DNA from: a bacterium
GTDB taxonomy: Bacteria; SZUA-79; Acidulodesulfobacterales; Acidulodesulfobacteraceae
DNA: 64,000 nt
Direction of reading: 5' to 3'
Assembly: GCA_021800805.1 (NCBI GenBank)
Contig: JAJYYR010000001.1
Location: forward strand, 620,001 to 684,000
The first letter of the stretch is position 1. Every line of letters starts with the position of its first letter. Under the pieces are notes generated by a model. It was given only the letters and a program-made list of their open reading frames with translations, was not told where the DNA came from and searched no databases. The translations under genes were made by a program, and so were the position numbers. Positions 25,791 to 33,398 of the stretch are shown in pieces.

Positions 25791-25806
25791 TGGCATAAAA
25801 TATGCT
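25791..25806 (+). promoter_or_regulatory. Sigma-54 promoter of the pilin gene
   Basis: TGGCATAAAATATGCT matches the sigma-54 consensus (TGGCAC-N5-TTGC) at the invariant GG and GC with correct spacing. The start site would lie near 25817, giving a 70-base leader before ATG at 25889 with AAGGAGG at 25875. Pilin genes in many proteobacteria are transcribed this way under PilS/PilR. Confidence 0.75.
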
Positions 25807-25888
25807 CTATTTATAATAAACGATAATTATCAAAAAAATGAAATAATAAACCAAATTTAACATAATTAACTTTTAAGGAGGCAACAAA

Positions 25889-26572
25889 ATGAACATCAAT
25901 AGGCTGAAAGGCAAAAAGGGTTTTACCCTTATCGAGCTTTTGATTGTTATCGCCATTATCGGCATCTTGGCGGCGATAGCTATCCCTACGTATTTAAGCT
26001 ATGTCAACAGGGCTAAGGATTCGGAAGCAATGACGAACTTGGGGGCTGTGTTTACAGATGAAACGGCGTTTAATGCTACTAATTCAGTTTATATTAGTGC
26101 TGGAACAGCTTCCACATTTCCACTCCTTGCAGTAGGCACAGCCACGGCAACTCATCCTTTTTATGCTCCTGCGGGAACCTATGATGTCGATGATGCCCCT
26201 TATTCCTGTGCTGCTGGCGTTCCGCCAACAGTATTAAGTGCCAATGGTGGATCTACAATAACTGTAGGTGCGGCTGTGCCGGCAGCTGGTTGGCCTACTT
26301 ATGCCGCAGGAACTGCTAAAGGTGGTTTCGGAGACTTAGGATTTAATCCCGCAGGTACATTATATTTCTACTATGGTGTTGAAGCCATGGCAACGAACAT
26401 CGCAGTACCCGCAGTTGGAACTGTTATTACACAGGCAAAGGCAACGAATGGTGCGTGTGGGACAGGGTATTTAGCAGAAGCCGAAACGAATTTTGCCACA
26501 AACAATGTTCAGGTTTACGCCGTAAATGACTACTCATCTAACCCGATGCTGGTGCTTGGAACCGCTTACTAA
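25889..26572 (+). CDS. pilA: Type IV pilin (PilA-like major or minor pilin)
   Basis: The 227-residue prepilin has a short basic leader and the class III cleavage site KKG/FTLIE, so mature residue 1 is Phe and Glu5 is present, followed by the hydrophobic helix [17 protein letters not shown] and [13 protein letters not shown]. The C-terminal domain is Ala/Gly/Thr/Pro-rich with two cysteines (YSCAAG and GACGTG) that could form a loop disulfide. It is much longer than the short 'nanowire' pilins of Geobacter. Codon use after about codon 55 (many GCA, ACA, CCA) differs from the N-terminal part and from neighbours, suggesting exchange of the variable domain. No assembly genes adjoin it. Confidence 0.93.
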   Translation: MNINRLKGKKGFTLIELLIVIAIIGILAAIAIPTYLSYVNRAKDSEAMTNLGAVFTDETAFNATNSVYISAGTASTFPLLAVGTATATHPFYAPAGTYDVDDAPYSCAAGVPPTVLSANGGSTITVGAAVPAAGWPTYAAGTAKGGFGDLGFNPAGTLYFYYGVEAMATNIAVPAVGTVITQAKATNGACGTGYLAEAETNFATNNVQVYAVNDYSSNPMLVLGTAY

Positions 26573-26605
26573 AACAAATATAAAACAAAAAATTAAATGT
26601 ATTAG

Positions 26606-26690
26606 AACATAGGGGACAGAACATAGGGGACAGATTTATTTATTCTCTTACTCCCGACCGCATTTGACGACGCCGTCGGGAGTTTTTGTT
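26606..26690 (+). repeat. REP-like hairpin repeat, copy 4
   Basis: ACATAGGGGACAG occurs twice in tandem (from 26607), then GATTTATTTATTCTCTTACT leads into a CTCCCGACC...GTCGGGAG palindrome and TTTTTG. It starts about 35 bases after the pilin stop and could act as its terminator. Confidence 0.78.
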
Positions 26691-26715
26691 TGCATTTTTT
26701 GACAATCCCTGAACA

Positions 26716-26788
26716 AAACAAAGGGGACAGATTTATTTATTCTCTTACTCCCGACTGCGTTTGACGACGCCGTCGGGAGTTTTTTTTA
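26716..26788 (+). repeat. REP-like hairpin repeat, copy 5
   Basis: AAAGGGGACAGATTTATTTA, TTCTCTT, then CTCCCGACTGCGTTTGACG paired with CGCCGTCGGGAG and eight T residues. It is nearly identical to copy 6, which follows with an 83-base period. Confidence 0.8.
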
Positions 26789-26798
26789 TTTCTAAAGA

Positions 26799-26876
26799 AA
26801 ACAAAGGGGACAGATTTATTTATTCTCTTACTCCCGACTGCGTTTGACGACGCCGTCGGGAGTTTTTTTTATTTCT
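26799..26876 (+). repeat. REP-like hairpin repeat, copy 6
   Basis: This is a tandem duplicate of copy 5 with the same stem, loop, tail and T tract. Together copies 4-6 form three consecutive terminator-shaped hairpins after the pilin gene. Confidence 0.8.
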
Positions 26877-26950
26877 GCTTTTTAAATAAAATACTTTGCG
26901 CCGTTTATTGCAAAATCGCAGGCTGCCGTGGCAGGGGGCTTTTATAGGTA

Positions 26951-27273
26951 TGCGAATTTGTGAATTATTTAATAATATAATAGGATAATATAATAAATAC
27001 CTATATTTAAAGATAATTAAATAATTCGCAAACAGTCGTGAAATATTGGGAATAATTGCTAATTATTTAAAGATTAGCGGCCGAAAGAAAAAGGTCTTTT
27101 TTCTTGGCTGTCTTAAATTTTTAAATTATTCACAGAGGGATTTTCCGGCAGATACATTGAAATAGCGGTGTCGTGATGGTATATGCAAATATTTCGCAAA
27201 TACTTCACGGGGTTTAATTGGCGTAAAATCCTGCGTTTATATGGTATTGTGGCAAATAATTCACAAATTCGCA
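26951..27273. repeat. 323-bp non-coding element with 20-bp perfect inverted ends
   Basis: TGCGAATTTGTGAATTATTT at 26951-26970 is exactly inverted at 27254-27273. The interior is AT-rich, lacks an open frame, and repeats fragments of the ends (AAATAATTCGCAAA near 27023, TTTCGCAAATACTTCAC near 27197). It occupies most of the gap between the REP copies and the 27437 gene. The shape suggests a MITE or another small mobile element; a structured RNA cannot be excluded. Confidence 0.6.
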
Positions 27274-27436
27274 AGATTTTTAACAATTATCCGATTTGGT
27301 AAATATAAACTAAATAGAATTTATATGGCTAATTTTGACGATTAATAAATTGTTTTTAAATAAAGTAAACTTGATATTTTTTTTAAGCGATAGTATATTG
27401 ATATATATAATTAATTTTTTAAAAAAGAGGTTTGAA

Positions 27437-27625
27437 ATGTCCGGCAGGGATTTAATAATAAATGAAATTGACAGGCTGCCCGAAGATCTCCTTCCCGAGG
27501 TATTCGATTTTATAAAATTCTTAGAAGCCAAAGAAAATCTCGCTTCCGCTTCGCAGTTTCTTTCCGAAAAGGCTTTCGAAAAGATATGGGATAACAACGA
27601 GGACGCCGTATATGACGGTTTATAA
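27437..27625 (+). CDS. DUF2281 family protein (antitoxin of a MazF-like toxin)
   Basis: The 62-residue protein MSGRDLIINEIDRLPEDLLP... has the DUF2281 pattern: an amphipathic helix, LPEDLLPEVFDFIKFLEAK, then an acidic tail. The ATG at 27437 follows AAGAGG; longer in-frame starts from 27335 add a hydrophobic stretch from non-coding DNA and are rejected. The stop overlaps the next gene by 14 bases. DUF2281 proteins are common antitoxin partners of PIN or MazF-like toxins; the role here comes from the gene pair. Confidence 0.82.
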   Translation: MSGRDLIINEIDRLPEDLLPEVFDFIKFLEAKENLASASQFLSEKAFEKIWDNNEDAVYDGL

Positions 27626-27953
27626 AAAGGGGGATATAGTTCTCGTCCCTTTCCCTTTTAGCGACCAAACTTTTGTGAAGAAAAGACCCGCCGTCGTCAT
27701 AAGTTCAGATGTCCACAACGGTCGTTCCATGGATATAGTTATAATGGCGGTTACGAGCAATACCAAAAATCCCATAAGAATAGACGAGTGCATTATCAAG
27801 GATTACAATTCTGCCGGTCTCTTAAAGCCTTCCGTTATAAAACCGGCTATTTCTACAATAGATAAATCTTTAGTTTTGAAAAAACTGGGGAATTTGTCAT
27901 CCGAGGATTTAGATTTGCTAAACAAAGCATTAAAAGAATTATTAGCCATATAA
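27612..27953 (+). CDS. MazF/PemK-family endoribonuclease toxin
   Basis: The 113-residue protein has the MazF-like barrel signature: KKGDIVLVPFPFSDQTFVKKRPAVVIS near the N-terminus (with the conserved R in KKRPAVV), IVIMAVTSN in the centre and KPSVIKPAISTIDKSLV toward the C-terminus. These proteins cleave single-stranded mRNA at short motifs. It overlaps the DUF2281 gene, so the pair should be translated together. All conserved parts are present, so it looks functional. Cleavage specificity cannot be predicted. Confidence 0.88.
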   Translation: MTVYKKGDIVLVPFPFSDQTFVKKRPAVVISSDVHNGRSMDIVIMAVTSNTKNPIRIDECIIKDYNSAGLLKPSVIKPAISTIDKSLVLKKLGNLSSEDLDLLNKALKELLAI

Positions 27954-28031
27954 TCTTTCCCTTAAAATTTCGATAAAATATTCCCTAGAGGGCAATTTCG
28001 CTATACATCTACACCAATCCAATATATAATA

Positions 28032-28115
28032 GTACAAAGGGGTCAAAAAAGGGGTCAGATTTATTTATTCCCATACTCCCGACTGCATCTGCGACGCAGT
28101 CGGGAGTTTTTATTT
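28032..28115 (+). repeat. REP-like hairpin repeat, copy 7
   Basis: ACAAAGGGGTC, then AAGGGGTCAGATTTATTTAT, then ACTCCCGACTGCATCTGCG paired with CGCAGTCGGGAGT and TTTTTATTTTT. The loop differs again and GACAG is changed to GTCAG. It lies after the MazF-like gene and can serve as its terminator; the remainder of the 302-base gap contains the promoter listed next. Confidence 0.78.
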
Positions 28116-28149
28116 TTGCGACGGTTTAAAATATGGGTTTGATACAATG

Positions 28150-28178
28150 TTGACTTTTAAATATAATTATTGTATGAT
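28150..28178 (+). promoter_or_regulatory. Sigma-70-type promoter of the Phd/PIN pair
   Basis: TTGACT (28150-28155) and TATGAT (28173-28178) are spaced by 17 bases, about 70 bases before the antitoxin ATG at 28256, which has an AAAGAAAGG Shine-Dalgarno. Confidence 0.65.
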
Positions 28179-28255
28179 TATTTAAGATACTATATATCCT
28201 ATAATAAAATACTTATAAATACCATTAAATAAAACTAAATAAAGAAAGGTATAAT

Positions 28256-28543
28256 ATGAAATTTATGACAAGTAAGGAATTAAGGAGTAATCCGTCAAAG
28301 CTATGGGAATCCGGCACGGGCGAGGAAACCGTAATAACGGTCAACGGAAAGCCTAAGGCTATTGTAATTGAAGCGGAAAATGGCAACATAGAAGAACAGT
28401 TGAAATCTATTAGAAGAGCAAAAGCCCAGTCGGCTCTCGATAAATTAAGGACATATTCCGTAAATCGCGGTTTAAATAAACTGACGGAAGGGGATATTCT
28501 TGCCGAAGTTAAAAAAGCAAGGAAGCAAAAGGATTCGGTATGA
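28256..28543 (+). CDS. Phd/YefM-type antitoxin
   Basis: The 95-residue protein opens MKFMTSKELRSNPSKLWE, a Phd/YefM N-terminal DNA-binding domain (TSKELR...), followed by ETVITVNGKPKAIVI, the typical beta hairpin. The C-terminal helices (KAQSALDKLRTYSVN...) would wrap and block the toxin. It overlaps the PIN-domain gene by four bases (ATGA). The pair is a type II toxin-antitoxin module of VapBC type with a Phd-like antitoxin. Confidence 0.88.
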   Translation: MKFMTSKELRSNPSKLWESGTGEETVITVNGKPKAIVIEAENGNIEEQLKSIRRAKAQSALDKLRTYSVNRGLNKLTEGDILAEVKKARKQKDSV

Positions 28544-28938
28544 ACGTCGTACTCGATACTAACGTCATAGTTTCCGGCATAATTAAGCCTGACGGTTCTC
28601 CGGCTAAGCTGCTAAATATGGCGGTTAACGGAACTTTGACGATTAACGCCGATACGAGAATCTTATCCGAATACGGCAGGGTTTTAAGCAGTCCTAAGTT
28701 TTCTTTTCCCGAAACCCTTATAGAGCATTTATTGAGTTATATATCGTCAGAATTAAAACTTGTAACGCCGGACCCATTTTTGTTCCCCGTCAAAGACCCG
28801 TCCGACCTTCCGTTTATTGAAATAGCCGTTCAAGAAGATATACCTTTGATAACCGGTAATATTAAACATTTCGAGAATATCGAAAACCTCAGGCTTTATT
28901 CCCCGGCTAAATTCTTAGAAAAATTTGGATTATTATAA
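28540..28938 (+). CDS. PIN-domain ribonuclease toxin
   Basis: The 132-residue PIN-domain protein starts MNVVLDTNVIVSG with the first catalytic aspartate (D6) and continues with SPAKLL, a central acidic residue in RILSEYGRVL, and DPSDLPFIEIAVQEDIPLITGN, which supplies the later acidic residues (PSDLPFIE, near residues 85-92). It belongs to the subgroup with a short C-terminal SPAKFLEK motif. PIN toxins cleave tRNA or rRNA. All acidic positions are present, so it should be active unless bound by the upstream Phd-like protein. Confidence 0.9.
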   Translation: MNVVLDTNVIVSGIIKPDGSPAKLLNMAVNGTLTINADTRILSEYGRVLSSPKFSFPETLIEHLLSYISSELKLVTPDPFLFPVKDPSDLPFIEIAVQEDIPLITGNIKHFENIENLRLYSPAKFLEKFGLL

Positions 28939-28948
28939 CCCGCTTTGG

Positions 28949-29260
28949 AACAAAGGGGACAGATTTATTTATTCTCCTACCTTAATCCTGCAGGGCTACC
29001 TCATGAATTTAATACATTATTTAAAAATAAGAAAAACAAAAAAATTGTCTTGCAAATGGGTTCAGTTCATACTTCTCTTTTTTGATATTTTCTTTAACGT
29101 ACTAATTTGTTTATTTAATAAATTTTCTCTTTAAAAACCGATAAATTATTGGTATAATGTTTATATTGTATTCTTTTTGATGCTAAAATAGATCAATAAA
29201 GGAAACATAAATGAATCGTTAATAAAATTGCATTTGCATTAATATACAGGAGGTCTAATT
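28949..29260 (+). repeat. Fragment of the REP-like repeat (copy 8) and gene-free leader of the BI-1 gene
   Basis: CAAAGGGGACAGATTTATTT followed by ATTCTCCTACC (28950-28981) is the left arm of the repeat; the CTCCCGAC hairpin has been lost. The rest of this 322-base gap is AT-rich. An extended -10 element TGGTATAAT lies at 29150-29158 and an AGGAGG at 29249, serving the next gene. Confidence 0.6.
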
Positions 29261-30001
29261 ATGTCGTTTGGAAATTCAAATTATAATGGAAACGGAAGCA
29301 GTTACGATTATGATATTACCCGCAGAAAAGCTAATACTAACGAGGGGTTATCGGATTTTTTTCGCGGCGTGTTTACGTGGATGACCTTGGGATTAGCCAT
29401 AACGGGCTTCGTTTCTTATTTAGTAGCGATGGATAGACCGATAGCGCTTTACCTTTACTCTCATATAATGCTTTTTTACCTGTTAATAGGTCTTCAGCTT
29501 GCCGCCGTATTAGGATTATCCTTTGGAATAAACAGACTGCCCTCTGCCGTCAGCGAGGCTATATTTATAATGTATTCGGCGCTTACAGGCGTTACCTTCT
29601 CTTTTATATTTTTGGTTTACACGAGTCAGTCTATAGGAGAAGTGTTCTTAATAACCGCCGGATCTTTCGGACTGCTTGCGTTTCTCGGATATACCACTAA
29701 AAGAAATTTGACGGAAATGGGCAATTTCATGATGGTTGGACTTTTTGCTATTATAATCGCCATGGTTGTGAATTTTTTCCTTCATAGTTCGACGCTTATG
29801 TATGTGGTTTCGATACTCGGCGTTGTTATATTTTTAGGTCTTACCGCATATGATATGCAGAAGCTTAAACAGATTTATTTGAGCGGTTCTTACGACGCAA
29901 GGAAAGAAACGGTAATGGGAGCATTATCTCTTTACTTGGACTTCATAAACCTTTTTCTTATGTTGTTGATGCTTTTCGGCGGCGGCGGAAGAAGAAAATA
30001 A
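29261..30001 (+). CDS. Bax inhibitor-1 / YccA family membrane protein
   Basis: The 246-residue inner-membrane protein has a hydrophilic N-terminus (about 45 residues, Gly/Asn/Tyr-rich) and seven predicted helices. Family hallmarks are FTWMTLGLAITGFVSY, YSALTGVTFS and, near the C-terminus, GLTAYDMQKLKQIY followed by ALSLYLDFINLFLMLL. BI-1 proteins act as pH-sensitive Ca2+/H+ leak channels, and the bacterial homologues YccA and YbhL associate with FtsH protease. It is monocistronic with an AGGAGG Shine-Dalgarno. Confidence 0.92.
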   Translation: MSFGNSNYNGNGSSYDYDITRRKANTNEGLSDFFRGVFTWMTLGLAITGFVSYLVAMDRPIALYLYSHIMLFYLLIGLQLAAVLGLSFGINRLPSAVSEAIFIMYSALTGVTFSFIFLVYTSQSIGEVFLITAGSFGLLAFLGYTTKRNLTEMGNFMMVGLFAIIIAMVVNFFLHSSTLMYVVSILGVVIFLGLTAYDMQKLKQIYLSGSYDARKETVMGALSLYLDFINLFLMLLMLFGGGGRRK

Positions 30002-30013
30002 CGGCGAATGAAT

Positions 30014-30799
30014 CTATTTTACAAAATTTTTTAATTTTCCTATGTTTTCGATTTCGATTTCAAAGAAATCGCCTGAGCTTAAACTGCCGACGCCGGATGG
30101 AGTTCCTGTAGAAATAACGTCTCCCGGAAATAAAGTCATAATTCCGGAAATAAATTCGACTAATTCAAACGGGCTGAAAATTAAATTTGAAGTATTGGAA
30201 GATTGTTTTAATTCTTCATTTAAATAACCTTTTATGCTTAAATTATTTGGATTTTCTATTTCAGTTTCTATAAAAGGACCTATTGGCGCAAAAGTATCAA
30301 AAGACTTCGACCTCGTATATTGAATATCTTTAGATTGTAAATCCCTTGCCGTTACATCGTTAAGGCAGGTATAACCGAATATGTAATCGGCGGCGTGTTT
30401 ACTTTTAACGTTTTTAGCCGTTTTACCGATAACCACCGCAAGTTCCGATTCGTAATCTACTCTTTTTGAAACGGCTGGACGTATTATAGTTCCTAAATGG
30501 GGAAGTATGCAGGAATTGGGTTTAATAAAGAGCAAAGGTTCTGTAGGCAAGTTTTTTTTCATTTCTTCGGCGTGGTCTTTGTAATTTAAACCGACTGCAA
30601 CAATCTTAGTGGGCGTTACCGGAGGTAAAAATTCAAGTTCGGTCATTAAGTATTGTCTTCCTTCATAGTTAAAATCGTTTAAATCGTTAAAATCAAATTT
30701 ATCTACGACGTTGATAAAAGTTTTTTCCGGATCGGTAGATAGAGTGCCGTAATAAATGTTCATTTCACCGGTTTTATGTCTAAATCTTCCAAATTTCAT
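30014..30799 (-). CDS. Fumarylacetoacetate hydrolase family protein
   Basis: The 261-residue protein has the FAH fold: VAVGLNYKDHAEEM, PLLFIKPNSCILPHLG, then the metal-site motif DYESELAVVIGK (E-x-E pattern), GYTCLNDVTARDLQ, KSFDTFAPIGPFI and TLFPGDVISTGTPSGVG. These conserved acidic residues bind Mg or Mn in hydratases and oxaloacetate decarboxylases of the superfamily; the substrate is open. It is convergent to the BI-1 gene with a 12-base gap and has its own upstream region of about 250 bases shared with the divergent flavoprotein gene. No pathway partners adjoin. Confidence 0.88.
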   Translation of the reverse strand: MKFGRFRHKTGEMNIYYGTLSTDPEKTFINVVDKFDFNDLNDFNYEGRQYLMTELEFLPPVTPTKIVAVGLNYKDHAEEMKKNLPTEPLLFIKPNSCILPHLGTIIRPAVSKRVDYESELAVVIGKTAKNVKSKHAADYIFGYTCLNDVTARDLQSKDIQYTRSKSFDTFAPIGPFIETEIENPNNLSIKGYLNEELKQSSNTSNLIFSPFELVEFISGIMTLFPGDVISTGTPSGVGSLSSGDFFEIEIENIGKLKNFVK

Positions 30800-31055
30800 A
30801 ATTATCCGTCGCCTCCTTGCTATGTTTTTATTGTTTTAAGATATAATAATTATAACATATTTGGAGTTTTTTTATAGTTATAATGCAAAATTAAGGATGA
30901 ATTATTATATTGTATTTTAATTAATTCCAATCTATAATATTAAATAGATTATATATGTATATATATGAATAATAATATATTGTGCGGTTTTAAACTAACG
31001 GCTAATATTAATTAAATATTAAATAATTATCTATTTAAATTTTTGGGAGATGTTT

Positions 31056-32225
31056 ATGAATATGAAAAAGGCGCTGGTTCTGGGAGGCGGTTTTGCGGGA
31101 GTAGAAGCCGCAATACGATTAAGAAAATACAATTTTGACGTAACGTTAATTTCCGAAAGGGATTTCATGTATATTTATCCGCTTTCAATATGGATTCCTA
31201 CCGGCGCGCTGGATTTTAAGGATGCGGTATTACCCTTAAATAAATTGAGCGCCGTTCATAAATTTAATTTAATAATAGATTCGGCTGTTAAAATTTCTTC
31301 AAAAGAAAAGAAAGTCATATGCAGGAACGATACTTACGGCTTCGACTATCTTGTTATCGCAGTCGGCGCGGGAAAAGTCAAGCCGGAGGGAATAGAGAAT
31401 ACTTATTCAATTTGCGGAATTCCCGAAGAATCGCTCACAATAAAAGAAAAATTAACCGGGTTGGTTAAAGCGGGAAAAGGAAGGATAGCCGTTGGAATAG
31501 GCGGAAATCCGAAAGACCCTTCGGCTATGAGGGGCGGTCCGGCTTTCGAAGAATTGTTTAATATCGACAATTTATTAAGAGATAAAGGATTGCGCAATAA
31601 CTTTGAATTAAATATTTTTGCGCCTATGGAAACTCCCGGTCAGCGTTTGGGCGATAAAGCTTATAAACTGCTGAATCAGTTTTACGAAAATCTTAAAATA
31701 AATAAATATTTCGGTAAAAAAATAAAAAGATTCGACAAAGACGCCGTAATTTTCGAAGACGATTCAAAGCTTGAAAGCGACCTGATTATTTTTGTTCCGG
31801 CCGGAAGCGCGCATGAGATATTTGCCGGTTCCGAACTGCCGCTTACCGAAGCCGGATTTATAAAAACGGACGACAATTTAAAAGTCGAGGGATTGGACGA
31901 TATTTATGCGATAGGGGACTCCGCCAGCCTCGACGGTCCGCCTTTCAAAGGAAAGCAGGGACACGTCGCAGAAATGATGGCCGGTATCGCGGCTCATAAT
32001 ATAAACGAAAAGGAAGCCGGAACTAATAATTATAAAGGTTACAAAGAGCATGTGCATATTTTATGCGTAATGGACAACGGCAAAGGCGCCGTTTATATTA
32101 AAAGAAATGTAAAGGGGGAGACGGTAATCGCCCTGCCGGTCGTGGGACACTGGCTTAAAAGATTTTGGGGATGGTATTATAAGAATTCTAAATTAGACAG
32201 GTTTCCCAGGATTCCGGGATTTTAA
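31056..32225 (+). CDS. FAD-dependent oxidoreductase, sulfide:quinone oxidoreductase-like
   Basis: The 389-residue protein has an N-terminal FAD site KKALVLGGGFAGVEAAIRL, a second dinucleotide segment around KGRIAVGIGG, the FAD motif DDIYAIGDSAS, and a C-terminal amphipathic region GHWLKRFWGWYYKNSK, typical of monotopic SQR and NDH-2 proteins that sit on the membrane and reduce quinone. The domain order is SQR-like, but the two redox cysteines of canonical SQR are not convincingly placed (candidates in YSICGIP and HILCVMD), so sulfide need not be the substrate. The start at 31056 is preferred because GGGAG ends six bases before it; the ATG at 31050 overlaps that Shine-Dalgarno. Confidence 0.82.
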   Translation: MNMKKALVLGGGFAGVEAAIRLRKYNFDVTLISERDFMYIYPLSIWIPTGALDFKDAVLPLNKLSAVHKFNLIIDSAVKISSKEKKVICRNDTYGFDYLVIAVGAGKVKPEGIENTYSICGIPEESLTIKEKLTGLVKAGKGRIAVGIGGNPKDPSAMRGGPAFEELFNIDNLLRDKGLRNNFELNIFAPMETPGQRLGDKAYKLLNQFYENLKINKYFGKKIKRFDKDAVIFEDDSKLESDLIIFVPAGSAHEIFAGSELPLTEAGFIKTDDNLKVEGLDDIYAIGDSASLDGPPFKGKQGHVAEMMAGIAAHNINEKEAGTNNYKGYKEHVHILCVMDNGKGAVYIKRNVKGETVIALPVVGHWLKRFWGWYYKNSKLDRFPRIPGF

Positions 32226-32627
32226 TAGCTGCAGCGGGTATGTCAAAATGAAAAATATATCGCAAGATTAAAAAATAACTGAAACTTGCCGATTGAAATA
32301 AATTTGACATACGTTAATTTTTATGATAGTCTAAACTTATATACGGCAATAATAATACATGTATAAACGATACGCATAAACATAACAAAATTAATTTCTT
32401 CGTGTTTTCATTTTTATTCGGCTTTAAATTCCAATTTTAATTATTTAATTAACTTATAGTATTATATATTGCAATATTTATAATAACTAAATTTTACCTG
32501 ATAAATTTCTTAGGCATTCATTTTTTCTCGAAAGAACCCCCTGTTTTATATTAAATGCTTCCGGTACAATTACGGCAGGCATATATAATATTAACCAATA
32601 TAACTTTAATTTTAAGGAGGTTTTAAC
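32226..32627 (+). other. Gene-free stretch with a solo MITE end
   Basis: CTGAAACTTGCCGATTGAAA at 32279-32298 is another solo copy of the 5479-5641 end. The remainder is AT-rich. AAGGAGG at 32614-32620 is the Shine-Dalgarno of the next gene. No other structure is evident. Confidence 0.55.
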
Positions 32628-33194
32628 ATGAAACAATTTATTTATCTTATTGCTTTAATGTCAATTTTGGCTTTTAGCGTAAATGCGAGCGCATATATGC
32701 CTGCTTATCATCAGGAACAACAGGGGGGAGTGCAGCCGGGTAGTCAACAGGCGGCGACGCCTCCAGCTACGCCTCAGTATGCTCCGCCTCAGACAAACGG
32801 TAATACTGTCGCCTCACCGCCGTCTAATGCGCCTTCCGTCAATAACCCCAACGCGGCTAAAAAAATAAATGTCGGCCCTGCAAAAATAAAGATTATAAAA
32901 AGAGTCGTGTCGAAAGCGGTCAATGCGCTGACCACAAAAAATTATCCAAAGTTTATTAAAACAGCTTCTTCGGTGTTTAAAAGAAACGTAAGCGTAACAA
33001 AGTTCGACGAAGTATCTTCGTCGTTAAATAATAAATTCAATTTAAAAAGCGGATATAAAATTAAATATATGGTGGCGTTAGAACAAGCGGGCATGAAGAT
33101 TTATTTGTGGAAACTAATGCTTAAAAGCGGAAATGTTACTTACATTAAAACTATAATAAAACATAACAAAATCGCTGGAATGGCATTTGTGTAA
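32628..33194 (+). CDS. Secreted hypothetical protein with Pro/Gln-rich linker
   Basis: The 188-residue protein has a cleavable signal peptide (to about SVNASA, residue 23), a disordered Pro/Gln/Asn/Ala-rich linker (about residues 25-80) and a basic C-terminal domain of about 105 residues. That domain begins VGPAKIKIIKRVVSK and alternates helices and strands (NYPKFIKTASSVFKRNVS, YKIKYMVALEQAGMKIYLWKL). The layout suggests a periplasmic or outer-membrane-associated protein. I do not recognise the C-terminal domain. It has a strong AAGGAGG Shine-Dalgarno and is followed by a GC-rich hairpin. Confidence 0.7.
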   Translation: MKQFIYLIALMSILAFSVNASAYMPAYHQEQQGGVQPGSQQAATPPATPQYAPPQTNGNTVASPPSNAPSVNNPNAAKKINVGPAKIKIIKRVVSKAVNALTTKNYPKFIKTASSVFKRNVSVTKFDEVSSSLNNKFNLKSGYKIKYMVALEQAGMKIYLWKLMLKSGNVTYIKTIIKHNKIAGMAFV

Positions 33195-33236
33195 GATATA
33201 AACTCCAAATTGTTTATTCTTCTTTGCCTCTTTGTT

Positions 33237-33270
33237 CCCCGCCTGTATTTTTTGGGCAGGCGGGGGGGGG
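33237..33270. other. GC-rich hairpin ending in a nine-G tract
   Basis: CCCCGCCTG (from 33237) pairs with CAGGCGGGG (ending 33265), and the G run extends to nine bases (33262-33270). No T tract follows on either side, so a standard intrinsic terminator is unlikely. A long G run is striking in such AT-rich DNA and may be prone to length change. Confidence 0.5.
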
Positions 33271-33398
33271 CAGAGGAGGAAGAAACCGTAGAAAGATTTT
33301 TGCCGATATGAGAATTTGCATATAAAGCTTACCAAACTTTTTAAAATTATTAAATCCGGGAAAAGCGGTATTTTTTTAAGTTTAAACCTTCGACACGA

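Noticed and set aside
27335..27436. Upstream part of the DUF2281 frame, with a hydrophobic segment
   Set aside because: AT-rich sequence with no Shine-Dalgarno at the upstream start; the ATG at 27437 has AAGAGG and begins the known domain.
23897..28115. CRISPR array suspected from repeated hairpins
   Set aside because: The repeats are far apart, irregularly spaced and separated by genes; no uniform spacers or cas genes are present.
28925..29134. 69-codon plus-strand frame after the PIN-domain gene
   Set aside because: It begins inside the PIN gene, reads through a REP-like fragment and has no domain or Shine-Dalgarno of its own.
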